Shown in pieces: positions 24,405-32,183 of a DNA stretch of 44,490 nucleotides. The notes beneath the pieces are model-generated. The model saw nothing but the letters and a program-made list of their open reading frames with translations, was not told the origin of the DNA and did no database searches. Source of the stretch: Ruminiclostridium cellobioparum DSM 1351 = ATCC 15832 (GTDB lineage: Bacteria > Bacillota > Clostridia > Acetivibrionales > DSM-1351); assembly GCF_000621505.1 (NCBI RefSeq), contig NZ_KK211289.1:239671-284160 (forward strand), in the 5' to 3' direction. Made by a program: the position numbers and the translations under genes. Every line of letters starts with the position of its first letter. Positions within the stretch are counted from its first letter, which is position 1.

Positions 24405-26789
24405 TTATGACCCGCTGCCAAACTGTTGCATTAACCAGCTCTGCTGTGAGTTCATTTTCTCCATTGCCGATTCCATCTTGGCAAATTTTTCATACAATGC
24501 ATTTTCTTTTTCAATGAGCTTTTTATTCATCTCGGTTATTTGGCTGTCAAATTCTTTTATTTCCTTATATAAGGTATTCAAATATTCCGAGCGGTCTCCG
24601 ATTATACCCGCTTTTTCTAATAAAGCTCCTTTATAGCCATTATTATCAGTATTTGTTCTGATGGCATCCTGTATAATATCCGAGAAGCGCTGGGCTATAC
24701 CCGACTCTTTATATCTCTGGCTTCTCAATATAGAATTATTCATACTATCATAGTAGGTTACATCTGAAGTACTTGTAAACAGATTGGCAACTTCCTGAGG
24801 CTTGTTAGCCAGTGCATCCTTTAATTTGTCCTCATCTATAATAAGTTTACCCTTATCTTCATAATTTGAAGAGGTAGTTATTCCTATGGAAGACAGCGTT
24901 ATTCCTGTTCCTTCAACCGCAGCGTACAATGCGGATCTGAGCTGAGATAATGTACCTGATATTATGCTGTCATTCCTCAAGAGCCCCGACTTGGCCTTCT
25001 CCTCCCACTTTTCAATCTGATCCTCACTCATTGCCTCTTTCTGCTCATCAGTTAACGGAGTATAACTACGATATACTTCTTCACCAATTTTGTCGTTAAG
25101 TTTTCCAATCACCTCATTATACTTTTCAACGAAGGTTTTTACATAGTCGAATGTTTTAGTGGTATCTACGACGACGGCAAACTTGATGGGATCAGTTTGG
25201 GTGACCCCCTCCTTAAAATTCTGCTTGATGTTAAAATTTATTCCGTCATATGAAAATGAGTTAGTGTCTCTGACGATTTCAATTTCATCAGTGCTTCCGC
25301 CAAGACCTTTAATCTTTATACTTGCATCATTTCCGCTGACTGCAGAATCCAGGCTAATCCCAAGTGCACTCATTAAATGGCCTGTTTTGTCACTGACAAT
25401 AACCCGGCTGGTTGCACCGGTACTTTTTGAAGCAATCGTAAACCTGTCCGAAGTTGCGTCATATGTCATTGAAACATTGGCTGATGTATCAGCGTTAACA
25501 GTTCTCATTATATCATTTAAGGATGTATTCTTGGAGTTAAACCTAAAGTATTTGCCGTTAATTGTAAACACAATGTCATCAGCCGTACCTGCAAAACTAA
25601 GCGGAAGTTTGTCCTCATCTGTACTTTGATCACCATCCGTATCATATCTAAATGATCCTACAGTATTAAATAAATTTGCCTTCAAATCAACTTTATTGCC
25701 CATAGCTGTCTTTGTCGGATCCAGCCCCAGTGCGGAATTTGCATCTATTTTAAGTTTACTTACGGCTACTGTTGTCCCTGTTGTATATGATACAATACCC
25801 GTATCTCCGGAAAATGTTATGTCGGGAGCTGCTCCGGGCGGAGAACCAAATACCGCATTTACAGACATTTGGATTGCTGCGGCCAGATCTCCGGCACTCT
25901 TGTATGTACCATAAGCAACTGCTACAGTTTTCTCCTCAGCGCCAATCTTAATTTTAAACTTGTTATTATCTGCGCCTACAGCAAATGGGGCTTTTTCTGT
26001 GGGTTTAGCACTAAACAATTCACCGGCGCCATTATTGTATACACTGTTAATCTGAAAGGAATCGGTAGTTCTTACCGTAGTGAACTTTATCCCCTCCGTA
26101 CTGTTGCCTACTGATATTTTACCCGCGCCGAAAGCACTGTCGACAGCCGATTGAACTTGTTCCAGATACCCCCCCTGGGGATTTGTATCATCTATTTCCA
26201 ACGAATTAAGCGTGGCCGGAGAATCGGGCAATGTTATCTTTTTTGTTATATTGTTGAAAGTAATCGATAATACATTATTGTTATTGGCACTGCAAATCGT
26301 AGTCCAATTTGATGAATCATCAGGACCGTTTGGATCTTTTAAAAAATTCTTATTTATTCCAAGACCTATTGCACTGCCGGTAACTCCGGAATTGCCGCCT
26401 GAGGTAAGGGAAGCAGCCTTTGCCATAGTCATTTCGGTAATAGTGTAATTCCCTATCTTAGCATTGGCGCCAGGCGTAACTGCTACAAAATCCGATGAAC
26501 TTGCAGCACTGTATGTTGCTGAAAAACTCGAGAAATTATTTGATGACTTCAGATTCTTGGATGAAAGAGTGTCAAAATATTCTTTGTAAAAGCTTTGCAG
26601 TGTTGAAGTAACCTCTCTATATGCATCTGTTTTCCATAAGTCAATTTCTCTCTTAGCCAATATTTTATCCAACTTAGCTTGTTCTCTGGCCATCATCTGC
26701 TTTATTAATGTATCGGTGTCCAGTCCTGATGCAATACCCGTCAATCTCAGTCTGGTATTAAGTGCATTAGTTATTCCGTTTGTCGCCAT
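24405..26789 (-). CDS. fliD: Flagellar filament cap protein FliD (HAP2)
   Basis: 794 residues, well above the roughly 450-500 of Bacillus. The N-terminus LRLTGIASGLDTDTLIKQMM and coiled-coil C-terminus ending SAMEKMNSQQSWLMQQF are conserved; the extra length lies in the exposed central domains (about 130-550). FliD forms the cap that folds flagellin at the filament tip. It lies 9 bases after flaG and its centre is rich in T, S, N and D, as in surface-exposed flagellar domains. Confidence 0.93.
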   Translation of the reverse strand: MATNGITNALNTRLRLTGIASGLDTDTLIKQMMAREQAKLDKILAKREIDLWKTDAYREVTSTLQSFYKEYFDTLSSKNLKSSNNFSSFSATYSAASSSDFVAVTPGANAKIGNYTITEMTMAKAASLTSGGNSGVTGSAIGLGINKNFLKDPNGPDDSSNWTTICSANNNNVLSITFNNITKKITLPDSPATLNSLEIDDTNPQGGYLEQVQSAVDSAFGAGKISVGNSTEGIKFTTVRTTDSFQINSVYNNGAGELFSAKPTEKAPFAVGADNNKFKIKIGAEEKTVAVAYGTYKSAGDLAAAIQMSVNAVFGSPPGAAPDITFSGDTGIVSYTTGTTVAVSKLKIDANSALGLDPTKTAMGNKVDLKANLFNTVGSFRYDTDGDQSTDEDKLPLSFAGTADDIVFTINGKYFRFNSKNTSLNDIMRTVNADTSANVSMTYDATSDRFTIASKSTGATSRVIVSDKTGHLMSALGISLDSAVSGNDASIKIKGLGGSTDEIEIVRDTNSFSYDGINFNIKQNFKEGVTQTDPIKFAVVVDTTKTFDYVKTFVEKYNEVIGKLNDKIGEEVYRSYTPLTDEQKEAMSEDQIEKWEEKAKSGLLRNDSIISGTLSQLRSALYAAVEGTGITLSSIGITTSSNYEDKGKLIIDEDKLKDALANKPQEVANLFTSTSDVTYYDSMNNSILRSQRYKESGIAQRFSDIIQDAIRTNTDNNGYKGALLEKAGIIGDRSEYLNTLYKEIKEFDSQITEMNKKLIEKENALYEKFAKMESAMEKMNSQQSWLMQQFGSGS

Positions 26790-26798
26790 ATTATCTAC

Positions 26799-27221
26799 CT
26801 ACCTTCTTTCATCCACAAATAAACCCGCCATCTCACAGATTTTTGCAACCATATCTAATATTTTCTCATTCGGAATTTCTCTTATCAGCTCGTCAGTTTC
26901 GGAGTTATATACTTTAACAACAATTTCATTTGTCTGTTCATGAATTGAGAATTCAAATCTCCGGTTGCCTCCCAGAATTGCCTTGTTAGCCTTTTGTATT
27001 GCTTCAATAACAACTCTTTCCGATACGGGCATATTATCTTTGTCGTATTCATTTAATTGAGATATATTTTTAATGTTGGCTTGAGACCATTCCTTATTTG
27101 AATGAATGCTGCCATTAGCTTCATCGTTCCTTACTTTTTTGACCGATTCTGCCAGTTGTGCAGCTTTGATACTGTTTATTGTGATGTTGGAACTGGAAAT
27201 ATCATTGTTATTTACTTTCAT
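26799..27221 (-). CDS. flaG: FlaG-family flagellar protein
   Basis: 140 residues. The disordered N-terminus is followed by the FlaG domain: RRFEFSIHEQTNEIVVKVYNSETDELIREIPNEKILDMVAKICEMAGLFVDERR. FlaG influences filament length. GGAGG is 9 bases before the ATG. It heads a flaG-fliD-fliS unit with a sigma-28-type promoter at 27257-27284. Confidence 0.92.
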   Translation of the reverse strand: MKVNNNDISSSNITINSIKAAQLAESVKKVRNDEANGSIHSNKEWSQANIKNISQLNEYDKDNMPVSERVVIEAIQKANKAILGGNRRFEFSIHEQTNEIVVKVYNSETDELIREIPNEKILDMVAKICEMAGLFVDERR

Positions 27222-27256
27222 ATCTCATAACCTCCACTAATAACTTTCTAATAAAA

Positions 27257-27284
27257 TTATCGGGATATCGCATATATATATTTA
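27257..27284 (-). promoter_or_regulatory. Sigma-28-type promoter of flaG-fliD-fliS
   Basis: The minus strand has TAAA (27281-27284), a 16-base spacer and CCCGATAA (27257-27264), one base from GCCGATAA and one base longer than the usual spacing. It lies 36 bases before flaG. Confidence 0.55.
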
Positions 27285-27379
27285 GCACTATTTAAATATA
27301 CACATTTCACTTAACAGTTTTAAACCTTAACCCCCACTATAACAAACCTAATCCATACTGAGTCATACCTGTGAATGAT

Positions 27380-29038
27380 CTAAATAATACCTCTGAAGGC
27401 TGCCAATTCTTTTTCCGGTATAATATTAAATATCAGTAAAAATATTTTATTGTGCAGCTCTAAAATTTCATTGGTCAGGTTTGTTATTTTATTTCCAGAT
27501 ATATAGGCCACAATAATTTCTTTGGTTGTATCATCAAAAAACAACTGGTATTTTTCAAACAATTCCATATCTCTACAATAAAGTATTCCCATAAGTGCAT
27601 AGTCCAAATGCCAATTGTATTTTTCGGGACTATCACTGCACCCATTATAAATCTGATCTCCTTTATTATAATCAGGTTTATAATTCAAGCTTCCCTTAAT
27701 TGCTGTATCGACAGCCAATTCCGCTTGTCCTGTCAATATCATGGCAATGTATGTATTTTCATTCTGCCCGTCGAATTCCCTGTTATATTTTACTGCATAG
27801 TATAAAAAAGCCTTATACAGTCTCGTGTTCCGAAGTACTGATAATATCTCTTCAAGTACTTCTTTTTTCCCTATATCCAATATGCTGTTAAGGAAAACTA
27901 TTATTTCCTTTTCATTCTCTTTTCCGATAATGCTCAAAGTATTTTGTATTATTGGAGCATACTTTTTAACTACTGCGTATTTTAATGAGTAAACGTAGTA
28001 TTCCAAAGCAGCTTCCTGCTTTCCTTTAAGCTGATTAATCAAGCCGAGTCTAAAGTAGGTATCGGATATATATGAAGGAAATGAATTTGAAAATGTACCT
28101 GTGTAATTCTTATTTAATTCAAGCGCTTTTCCCAACCACGTTTTTGCTTCCTCATCCAGATTATTGTCCATAGCCTCACGGCCTAACAGATAACTGTGCG
28201 TGGGGACCTCAGGATATTTTTCATATGCTTTATTCAGCAAATTCATTATTTCTTCGCGTGTAACCTCATCAGGTACATTCTTCATAACGCCATATGCATA
28301 TTCATAGAAACAAATGGCGGAACTGTAATTTTTAATTATATGCTCGACATCATCCTGTTGCTGGAATAATTCCACAAATTTTAAAGCATCTTTGTAATTA
28401 TGAGAAGAATAATTCTCTCTTAATAAGAAGTAATATAAAATTGTATCTTTTTCCCCATTTTTATATACATTATTCAGCAAGTCCAGATTTCTTTTTGCCT
28501 TTTGCTCCAGAAGCTCGCTTGAATATCCAGAATGATAAATAAACAAGTCGGGGCATCTTGCCAGTATCAGCTCCCTGTCACCTCTTTTTATTCTTTCATG
28601 GATACTTCCCTTATACCTTATGTCGGGCAAGTTTCTAAAGATTCTTGTAACTCCGTCTGTTACAAAGCATTCTTCCTTCTTACTATGGTCAATCTGTTTC
28701 ATGGTAAAAATGAAGCCTTCGGCAACATGTCCGGCCTGCCTTACAATATTCATAACGTTGCTTCTCTTTAAGGCAGGAACAAACCATTCGTCAGCGTCCA
28801 AAAAAATTATCCAGTCCCCTGTTGCATGTTCAATAGCTAAATTTTTTGCATCCGAAAAATTATCGTTCCATTTGAAATGTAAAACCTTTGCTCCATATTT
28901 TTCACATATCTCAACCGTATTGTCAGTTGAGCCTGTGTCAACGATAATAATCTCATCAACAGTACTTTTATAGCTTTCAATAGACCTTCCGATATTTTTT
29001 TCTTCATTTTTCACAATAGAACAAGCTGTTATTTTCAC
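27380..29038 (-). CDS. Family 2 glycosyltransferase with TPR-like C-terminal region
   Basis: 552 residues. GT2 domain at 1-230: ACSIVKNEEKNIGRSIESYK, VDTGSTDNTVEIC, WIIFLDADEWF, then RIFRNLPDIRYKGSIHE. The remainder is helical repeats like TPRs (for example EKYPEVPTHSYLLGREAMDNNLDEEAKTWLGKALEL). The same build occurs in SunS-type and flagellin-modifying transferases that put sugars on protein. GTG start with GGGGTG upstream. Its position between hag and flaG makes flagellin the most likely acceptor (inference). It has its own sigma-A promoter at 29056-29084. Confidence 0.85.
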   Translation of the reverse strand: MKITACSIVKNEEKNIGRSIESYKSTVDEIIIVDTGSTDNTVEICEKYGAKVLHFKWNDNFSDAKNLAIEHATGDWIIFLDADEWFVPALKRSNVMNIVRQAGHVAEGFIFTMKQIDHSKKEECFVTDGVTRIFRNLPDIRYKGSIHERIKRGDRELILARCPDLFIYHSGYSSELLEQKAKRNLDLLNNVYKNGEKDTILYYFLLRENYSSHNYKDALKFVELFQQQDDVEHIIKNYSSAICFYEYAYGVMKNVPDEVTREEIMNLLNKAYEKYPEVPTHSYLLGREAMDNNLDEEAKTWLGKALELNKNYTGTFSNSFPSYISDTYFRLGLINQLKGKQEAALEYYVYSLKYAVVKKYAPIIQNTLSIIGKENEKEIIVFLNSILDIGKKEVLEEILSVLRNTRLYKAFLYYAVKYNREFDGQNENTYIAMILTGQAELAVDTAIKGSLNYKPDYNKGDQIYNGCSDSPEKYNWHLDYALMGILYCRDMELFEKYQLFFDDTTKEIIVAYISGNKITNLTNEILELHNKIFLLIFNIIPEKELAAFRGII

Positions 29039-29055
29039 TTTTATACACCCCGGAA

Positions 29056-29084
29056 ATTATAATTGTCACAAACATGCTGGACAA
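29056..29084 (-). promoter_or_regulatory. Sigma-A promoter of the TPR glycosyltransferase
   Basis: The minus strand has TTGTCC (29079-29084), a 17-base spacer and TATAAT (29056-29061). It sits between the hag terminator and the glycosyltransferase start, so the gene is not dependent on hag transcription. Confidence 0.65.
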
Positions 29085-29128
29085 AGCGAAATCAAAAATA
29101 ATACTTCATTTATTTTTAATTTAATATT

Positions 29129-29163
29129 AAAAGGAGGCATAGTATATTACCATGCCTCCTTTT
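29129..29163 (-). terminator. Strong terminator of hag
   Basis: Stem AAAAGGAGGCAT paired with ATGCCTCCTTTT, with an inner GTA/TAC pair and TAT loop, 11 bases beyond the flagellin stop. Strong and symmetric, so it would work in both directions. Confidence 0.85.
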
Positions 29164-29173
29164 AAAAAAATAA

Positions 29174-30370
29174 TTATTGCAATAACTGGAGAACACTCTG
29201 CGGCTGCTGATTTGCCTGAGCAAGCATAGCCTGAGCTGCCTGAGTAAGAATGTTATTCTTAGTGTACTCAGTCATTTCCTTGGCCATATCTACATCACGG
29301 ATACGTGATTCTGAAGCCTGCAGGTTTTCGGAAGCGGTATCCAGGTTATTTATAGTATGCTCAAGTCTGTTCTGTATAGCACCAAGCGCTGATCTCTGAT
29401 GCGACACCTTGGAAATAGCATTATTAACAGTTTCAATTGAATTGGATGCTTTCCACTTATCATCAACCTTAATACTGTTAACACCCAGTGCCTGTGATTT
29501 CATATCCGATATTGAAATAAACATGCTCTGACCTGCATTTGCTCCAATCTGAGCCATAATAGATTCGTTTATGCTGTCACTTGCGCCTTTTGCTTCATTA
29601 AATACCAACGTCATACTTTCACCGGCCTGCATAGACAAAAGATTTACGTTTAACGCCGTATCTGCTCCAAGAACTGATGCTGAAATAGTTATCTGTGATC
29701 CTGAACCTGAAACCAGGGAAGATGCATCAATAGTCTTGGAAGTTCCATCAGCTCCTATTACCAGATAGTTGGATGCAACAAAGCCGGTGCTTTCACCAAC
29801 CGCAACAATTGTAATAGAACCATTGTAATCACTTCCGGTTTTAGCGGCAGCGGAAACTGAAGCCATGGAATCAGCACCGGTCAGGGATACTAGCGCAGCT
29901 GAATTGTTATTTAATTTTGCAGTTCCGTCAACAGCTCCATATACGCCTTCCGCACTTCCATCAAGTAATTTCTTGGTGTTGAATTCAGTAGTGTTTCCTA
30001 TTCTGTCAATTTCAGCTATTAACTGATCTACCTCAGCCTGAAGTTCCTTTCTGTCGTCATCGGTGTTTGTGTCATTAGCTGCCTGAACGGAAAGTTCTCT
30101 CATTCTTTGCAGAATTGAGTGAGTTTCATTCAAAGCACCTTCAGCAGTCTGGATGAGTGATATACTGTCTGATGAGTTTCTTGAAGCCTGGTCCAAACCT
30201 CTGATCTGACCTCTCATTTTTTCAGATATAGCCAAACCAGCGGCGTCATCTCCAGCTCTGTTGATTCTGAGGCCTGATGATAACTTTTCCAGTGACTTCT
30301 GAGTAGCGCCTCTGTTTACACCCAACTGTCTGTTGGTGTTCATGCTCATAAGATTGTGATTAATTCTCAT
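29174..30370 (-). CDS. hag: Flagellin
   Basis: 398 residues. Conserved N-terminus MRINHNLMSMNTNRQL through LRINRAGDDAAGLAISEKMRGQ and C-terminus SRIRDVDMAKEMTEYTKNNILTQAAQAMLAQANQQPQSVLQLLQ flank a variable, Ser/Thr/Ala-rich centre (about 150-300) that would be exposed and open to glycosylation. The major filament subunit, exported by the flagellar system. GGAGG precedes the ATG. Its leader has a sigma-28 promoter (30531-30557) and a CsrA-type hairpin (30401-30426); csrA and fliW are directly upstream. Confidence 0.97.
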   Translation of the reverse strand: MRINHNLMSMNTNRQLGVNRGATQKSLEKLSSGLRINRAGDDAAGLAISEKMRGQIRGLDQASRNSSDSISLIQTAEGALNETHSILQRMRELSVQAANDTNTDDDRKELQAEVDQLIAEIDRIGNTTEFNTKKLLDGSAEGVYGAVDGTAKLNNNSAALVSLTGADSMASVSAAAKTGSDYNGSITIVAVGESTGFVASNYLVIGADGTSKTIDASSLVSGSGSQITISASVLGADTALNVNLLSMQAGESMTLVFNEAKGASDSINESIMAQIGANAGQSMFISISDMKSQALGVNSIKVDDKWKASNSIETVNNAISKVSHQRSALGAIQNRLEHTINNLDTASENLQASESRIRDVDMAKEMTEYTKNNILTQAAQAMLAQANQQPQSVLQLLQ

Positions 30371-30380
30371 AATAAAAATC

Positions 30381-30426
30381 CTCCTTGAATTTTAAGGTTT
30401 TAGTGTGAACTTCCTTTTTCACACTA
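30381..30426 (-). promoter_or_regulatory. Candidate CsrA-binding leader of hag
   Basis: A perfect 9-base-pair hairpin TAGTGTGAA/TTCACACTA presents the loop AAAGGAAG, containing the GGA that CsrA recognises; a second GGA is in the ribosome binding site CAAGGAGGA. The Bacillus subtilis hag leader has the same two-site plan, where CsrA blocks translation until FliW removes it. Confidence 0.7.
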
Positions 30427-30530
30427 TAATTGATAATTTATATAATAAGCTTACAGATCCCGGGAACTGCAACACTTAAAATATCTAAAAAATACCTGAA
30501 AACCAGAAATAAGTTCTTTTCTCTATTATA

Positions 30531-30557
30531 ATATCGGAAGAATTTCCTTAGACTTTA
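30531..30557 (-). promoter_or_regulatory. Sigma-28-type promoter of hag
   Basis: The minus strand has TAAA (30554-30557), 15 bases, then TCCGATAT (30531-30538), one base from the GCCGATAT consensus. It predicts a 5' untranslated leader of about 150 bases that includes the CsrA hairpin. Confidence 0.8.
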
Positions 30558-30596
30558 TAGCTTTTTTTGAAAAATTTAATTTTATTTTGTAAATAT

Positions 30597-30821
30597 TCAG
30601 TCCTTTTTCTTAATAATATCTTCAAGCTTCACAACACCGGTGTTCGCAGCCTTTTTGTTCTCATTCTGAATTTCCAGGAAGATTTCCTCGCGGTAGATGG
30701 GAACATTTTTTGGCGCTTTGATTCCAATCCTCACCTGGTCGCCCTGTATTTCAATAATTGTCAGCTCAATATTTTCACCAATGATTATCCCTTGATCCTT
30801 TTTCCGAGAAAGTACCAGCAT
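30597..30821 (-). CDS. csrA: Carbon storage regulator CsrA
   Basis: 74 residues. MLVLSRKKDQGIIIGENIELTIIEIQGDQVRIGIKAPKNVPIYREEI is the CsrA core; Arg6 region and the RxEI strand for RNA binding are present. It binds GGA loops and represses flagellin translation. AGGAGG precedes the ATG, 2 bases after the fliW stop, so the partner-switch pair is co-translated. The C-terminal tail is basic. Confidence 0.96.
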   Translation of the reverse strand: MLVLSRKKDQGIIIGENIELTIIEIQGDQVRIGIKAPKNVPIYREEIFLEIQNENKKAANTGVVKLEDIIKKKD

Positions 30822-30823
30822 TG

Positions 30824-31270
30824 TTATACCTCCTGTTTCTGGAGTTCATCCAGTATGAAATGTCTTACAGTGTACTTATCCGTATCAAGAATTATCTGAG
30901 CAGCTTTATTATTTGTCCTGTTTATGATTAAAGGTGCCTTAAGGTTCATACTGATTTTTTTTATATCCTCCGGAACCACAACAATGGAAAACACCATTAA
31001 CTCTGAAGCATCCTTGACTCCAAGATACTCAACAGCCTCATCCTTCAAATCAAAATCGTAGTCCTTTTTTATCTTAAAGGGATCTACCAATGCAAAAGCC
31101 AGCTCAGGTTTGTCAATTGCCTGTATCCACTTGAAAGGTGACTCCGGGTCCTCGCTGTCTATTATTCCAAACTGCTTAACATCCTCAAAACCTATTATTC
31201 CCTCTTCAAAGTTCAAAATATCAGCCTGGTCTATCTCTATTTTTCCAAAATGGGTTGTTTCAATAAACAT
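30824..31270 (-). CDS. fliW: Flagellar assembly factor FliW
   Basis: 148 residues. FIETTHFGKIEIDQADILNFEEGIIGFEDVKQFGIID and the end IINRTNNKAAQIILDTDKYTVRHFI are typical. FliW binds either flagellin or CsrA and so couples flagellin secretion to its translation. GGAGG precedes the ATG. Order yviE-fliW-csrA-hag as in Bacillus. Confidence 0.95.
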   Translation of the reverse strand: MFIETTHFGKIEIDQADILNFEEGIIGFEDVKQFGIIDSEDPESPFKWIQAIDKPELAFALVDPFKIKKDYDFDLKDEAVEYLGVKDASELMVFSIVVVPEDIKKISMNLKAPLIINRTNNKAAQIILDTDKYTVRHFILDELQKQEV

Positions 31271-31372
31271 AATAAATCCTCCGTCAACAAAATGTACTCT
31301 TTACATCAATATTATAACGCTCTTACTGTTTAAGTACATCAGAAAACCTTATTTTTATACACATATTTACAT

Positions 31373-31954
31373 CTAAATATACGCATCTACATTACTGCCG
31401 GTATATTTAACATCTATTGAACCGTATGATAGCATCCGCATATCAACATTCCAGGGAGTATACCTGAAATCAATATCTCCTGCAACATAAGTACCCGATA
31501 CCCCGTTAATTTCACCGGGGTTGTTCCGCTCCGCCGCCTCCAGCTTCAAGCTTCCGCGTATAAGCTCCACTTTGGGTCTGGACGTGGGCATTGAGCCCAG
31601 ACCGAACTCATGCATGGTCACGGATTCTTTTCTGATAATATCGAGCATTATGTTTGCCTTATGACCTATTTTAGCCATGGCATCACCGTCCTGTGCCTCC
31701 TTGGCTATATATTTCATAAGATTTGCATACCCTTTTCTGGCACTATCCCTTGCCTGATCTAAATTGTTCTTGAGGCCCTCTTCCGCAAAACACTGGTACT
31801 GGTCAATCTTAAGCAATGGCTGTTCGGTATCGATTTGTATCAGCGGGGGTTTTTGCGTTATTCTCAGATCGGCATTCCTTGTTTTCCATTCCAGCTTTGC
31901 AGGAGTTACTTTTATTTCATACCTGGCCGGAGTTGTGTTGATTGTAAGCCCCAT
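31373..31954 (-). CDS. yviE: DUF6470 family protein (YviE homologue)
   Basis: 193 residues. ITQKPPLIQIDTEQPLLKIDQYQCFAEEGLKN, then a GYANLMKYIAKEAQDGDAMAKIG helix and a beta-rich C-terminus ending in repeated IDFRYTPWNVDMRMLSYGSIDVKY match the YviE family, which always sits between flgL and fliW; role unknown. The true start is ATG 31954 (MGLTI); the in-frame ATG at 31972 gives MAWEVN, the same peptide as before cpaE, because both genes carry the repeated leader. Confidence 0.85.
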   Translation of the reverse strand: MGLTINTTPARYEIKVTPAKLEWKTRNADLRITQKPPLIQIDTEQPLLKIDQYQCFAEEGLKNNLDQARDSARKGYANLMKYIAKEAQDGDAMAKIGHKANIMLDIIRKESVTMHEFGLGSMPTSRPKVELIRGSLKLEAAERNNPGEINGVSGTYVAGDIDFRYTPWNVDMRMLSYGSIDVKYTGSNVDAYI

Positions 31955-32064
31955 ATTGACCTCCCAAGCCACATTATGGCCTTGAGCCGCACAGCGGCCA
32001 TAAATTCACAGATTGGCTTTAAATACAAACGCACATGAAATCTTTTAAGCCAACCTCTACCTTT
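31952..32064 (-). promoter_or_regulatory. Repeated structured 5' leader, copy before yviE
   Basis: Minus strand: GGTTGGCTT pairs with AAGCCAATC around a 20-odd-base loop with TTCATGTGCGTTTGT; then CTGTGAATTTATGGCCG; hairpin GCCGC-TGT-GCGGC; a GCCA/TGGC hairpin; and GGGAGGTCAATATGGG. Compared with the cpaB leader the first stem changes A-T to G-C on both sides, a compensatory pair. The distal half matches the cpaE leader. Confidence 0.6.
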
Positions 32065-32072
32065 TATAATAC

Positions 32073-32100
32073 AAGACAGGCTGGGTGTTTAGCCTGTCTT
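32073..32100 (-). terminator. Hairpin downstream of flgL
   Basis: Perfect 10-base-pair stem AAGACAGGCT/AGCCTGTCTT with an 8-base loop, 83 bases after the flgL stop. There is no T-run on the minus strand, so it may be an mRNA-stability hairpin or a weak terminator rather than a strong stop. Confidence 0.45.
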
Positions 32101-32183
32101 ATGTTGATATTTCCTTATATTAACCGACTTCCTTTTCCCTGCATTTTACCACAATACATTTTCAGCATTTCACTTGAAAACAA

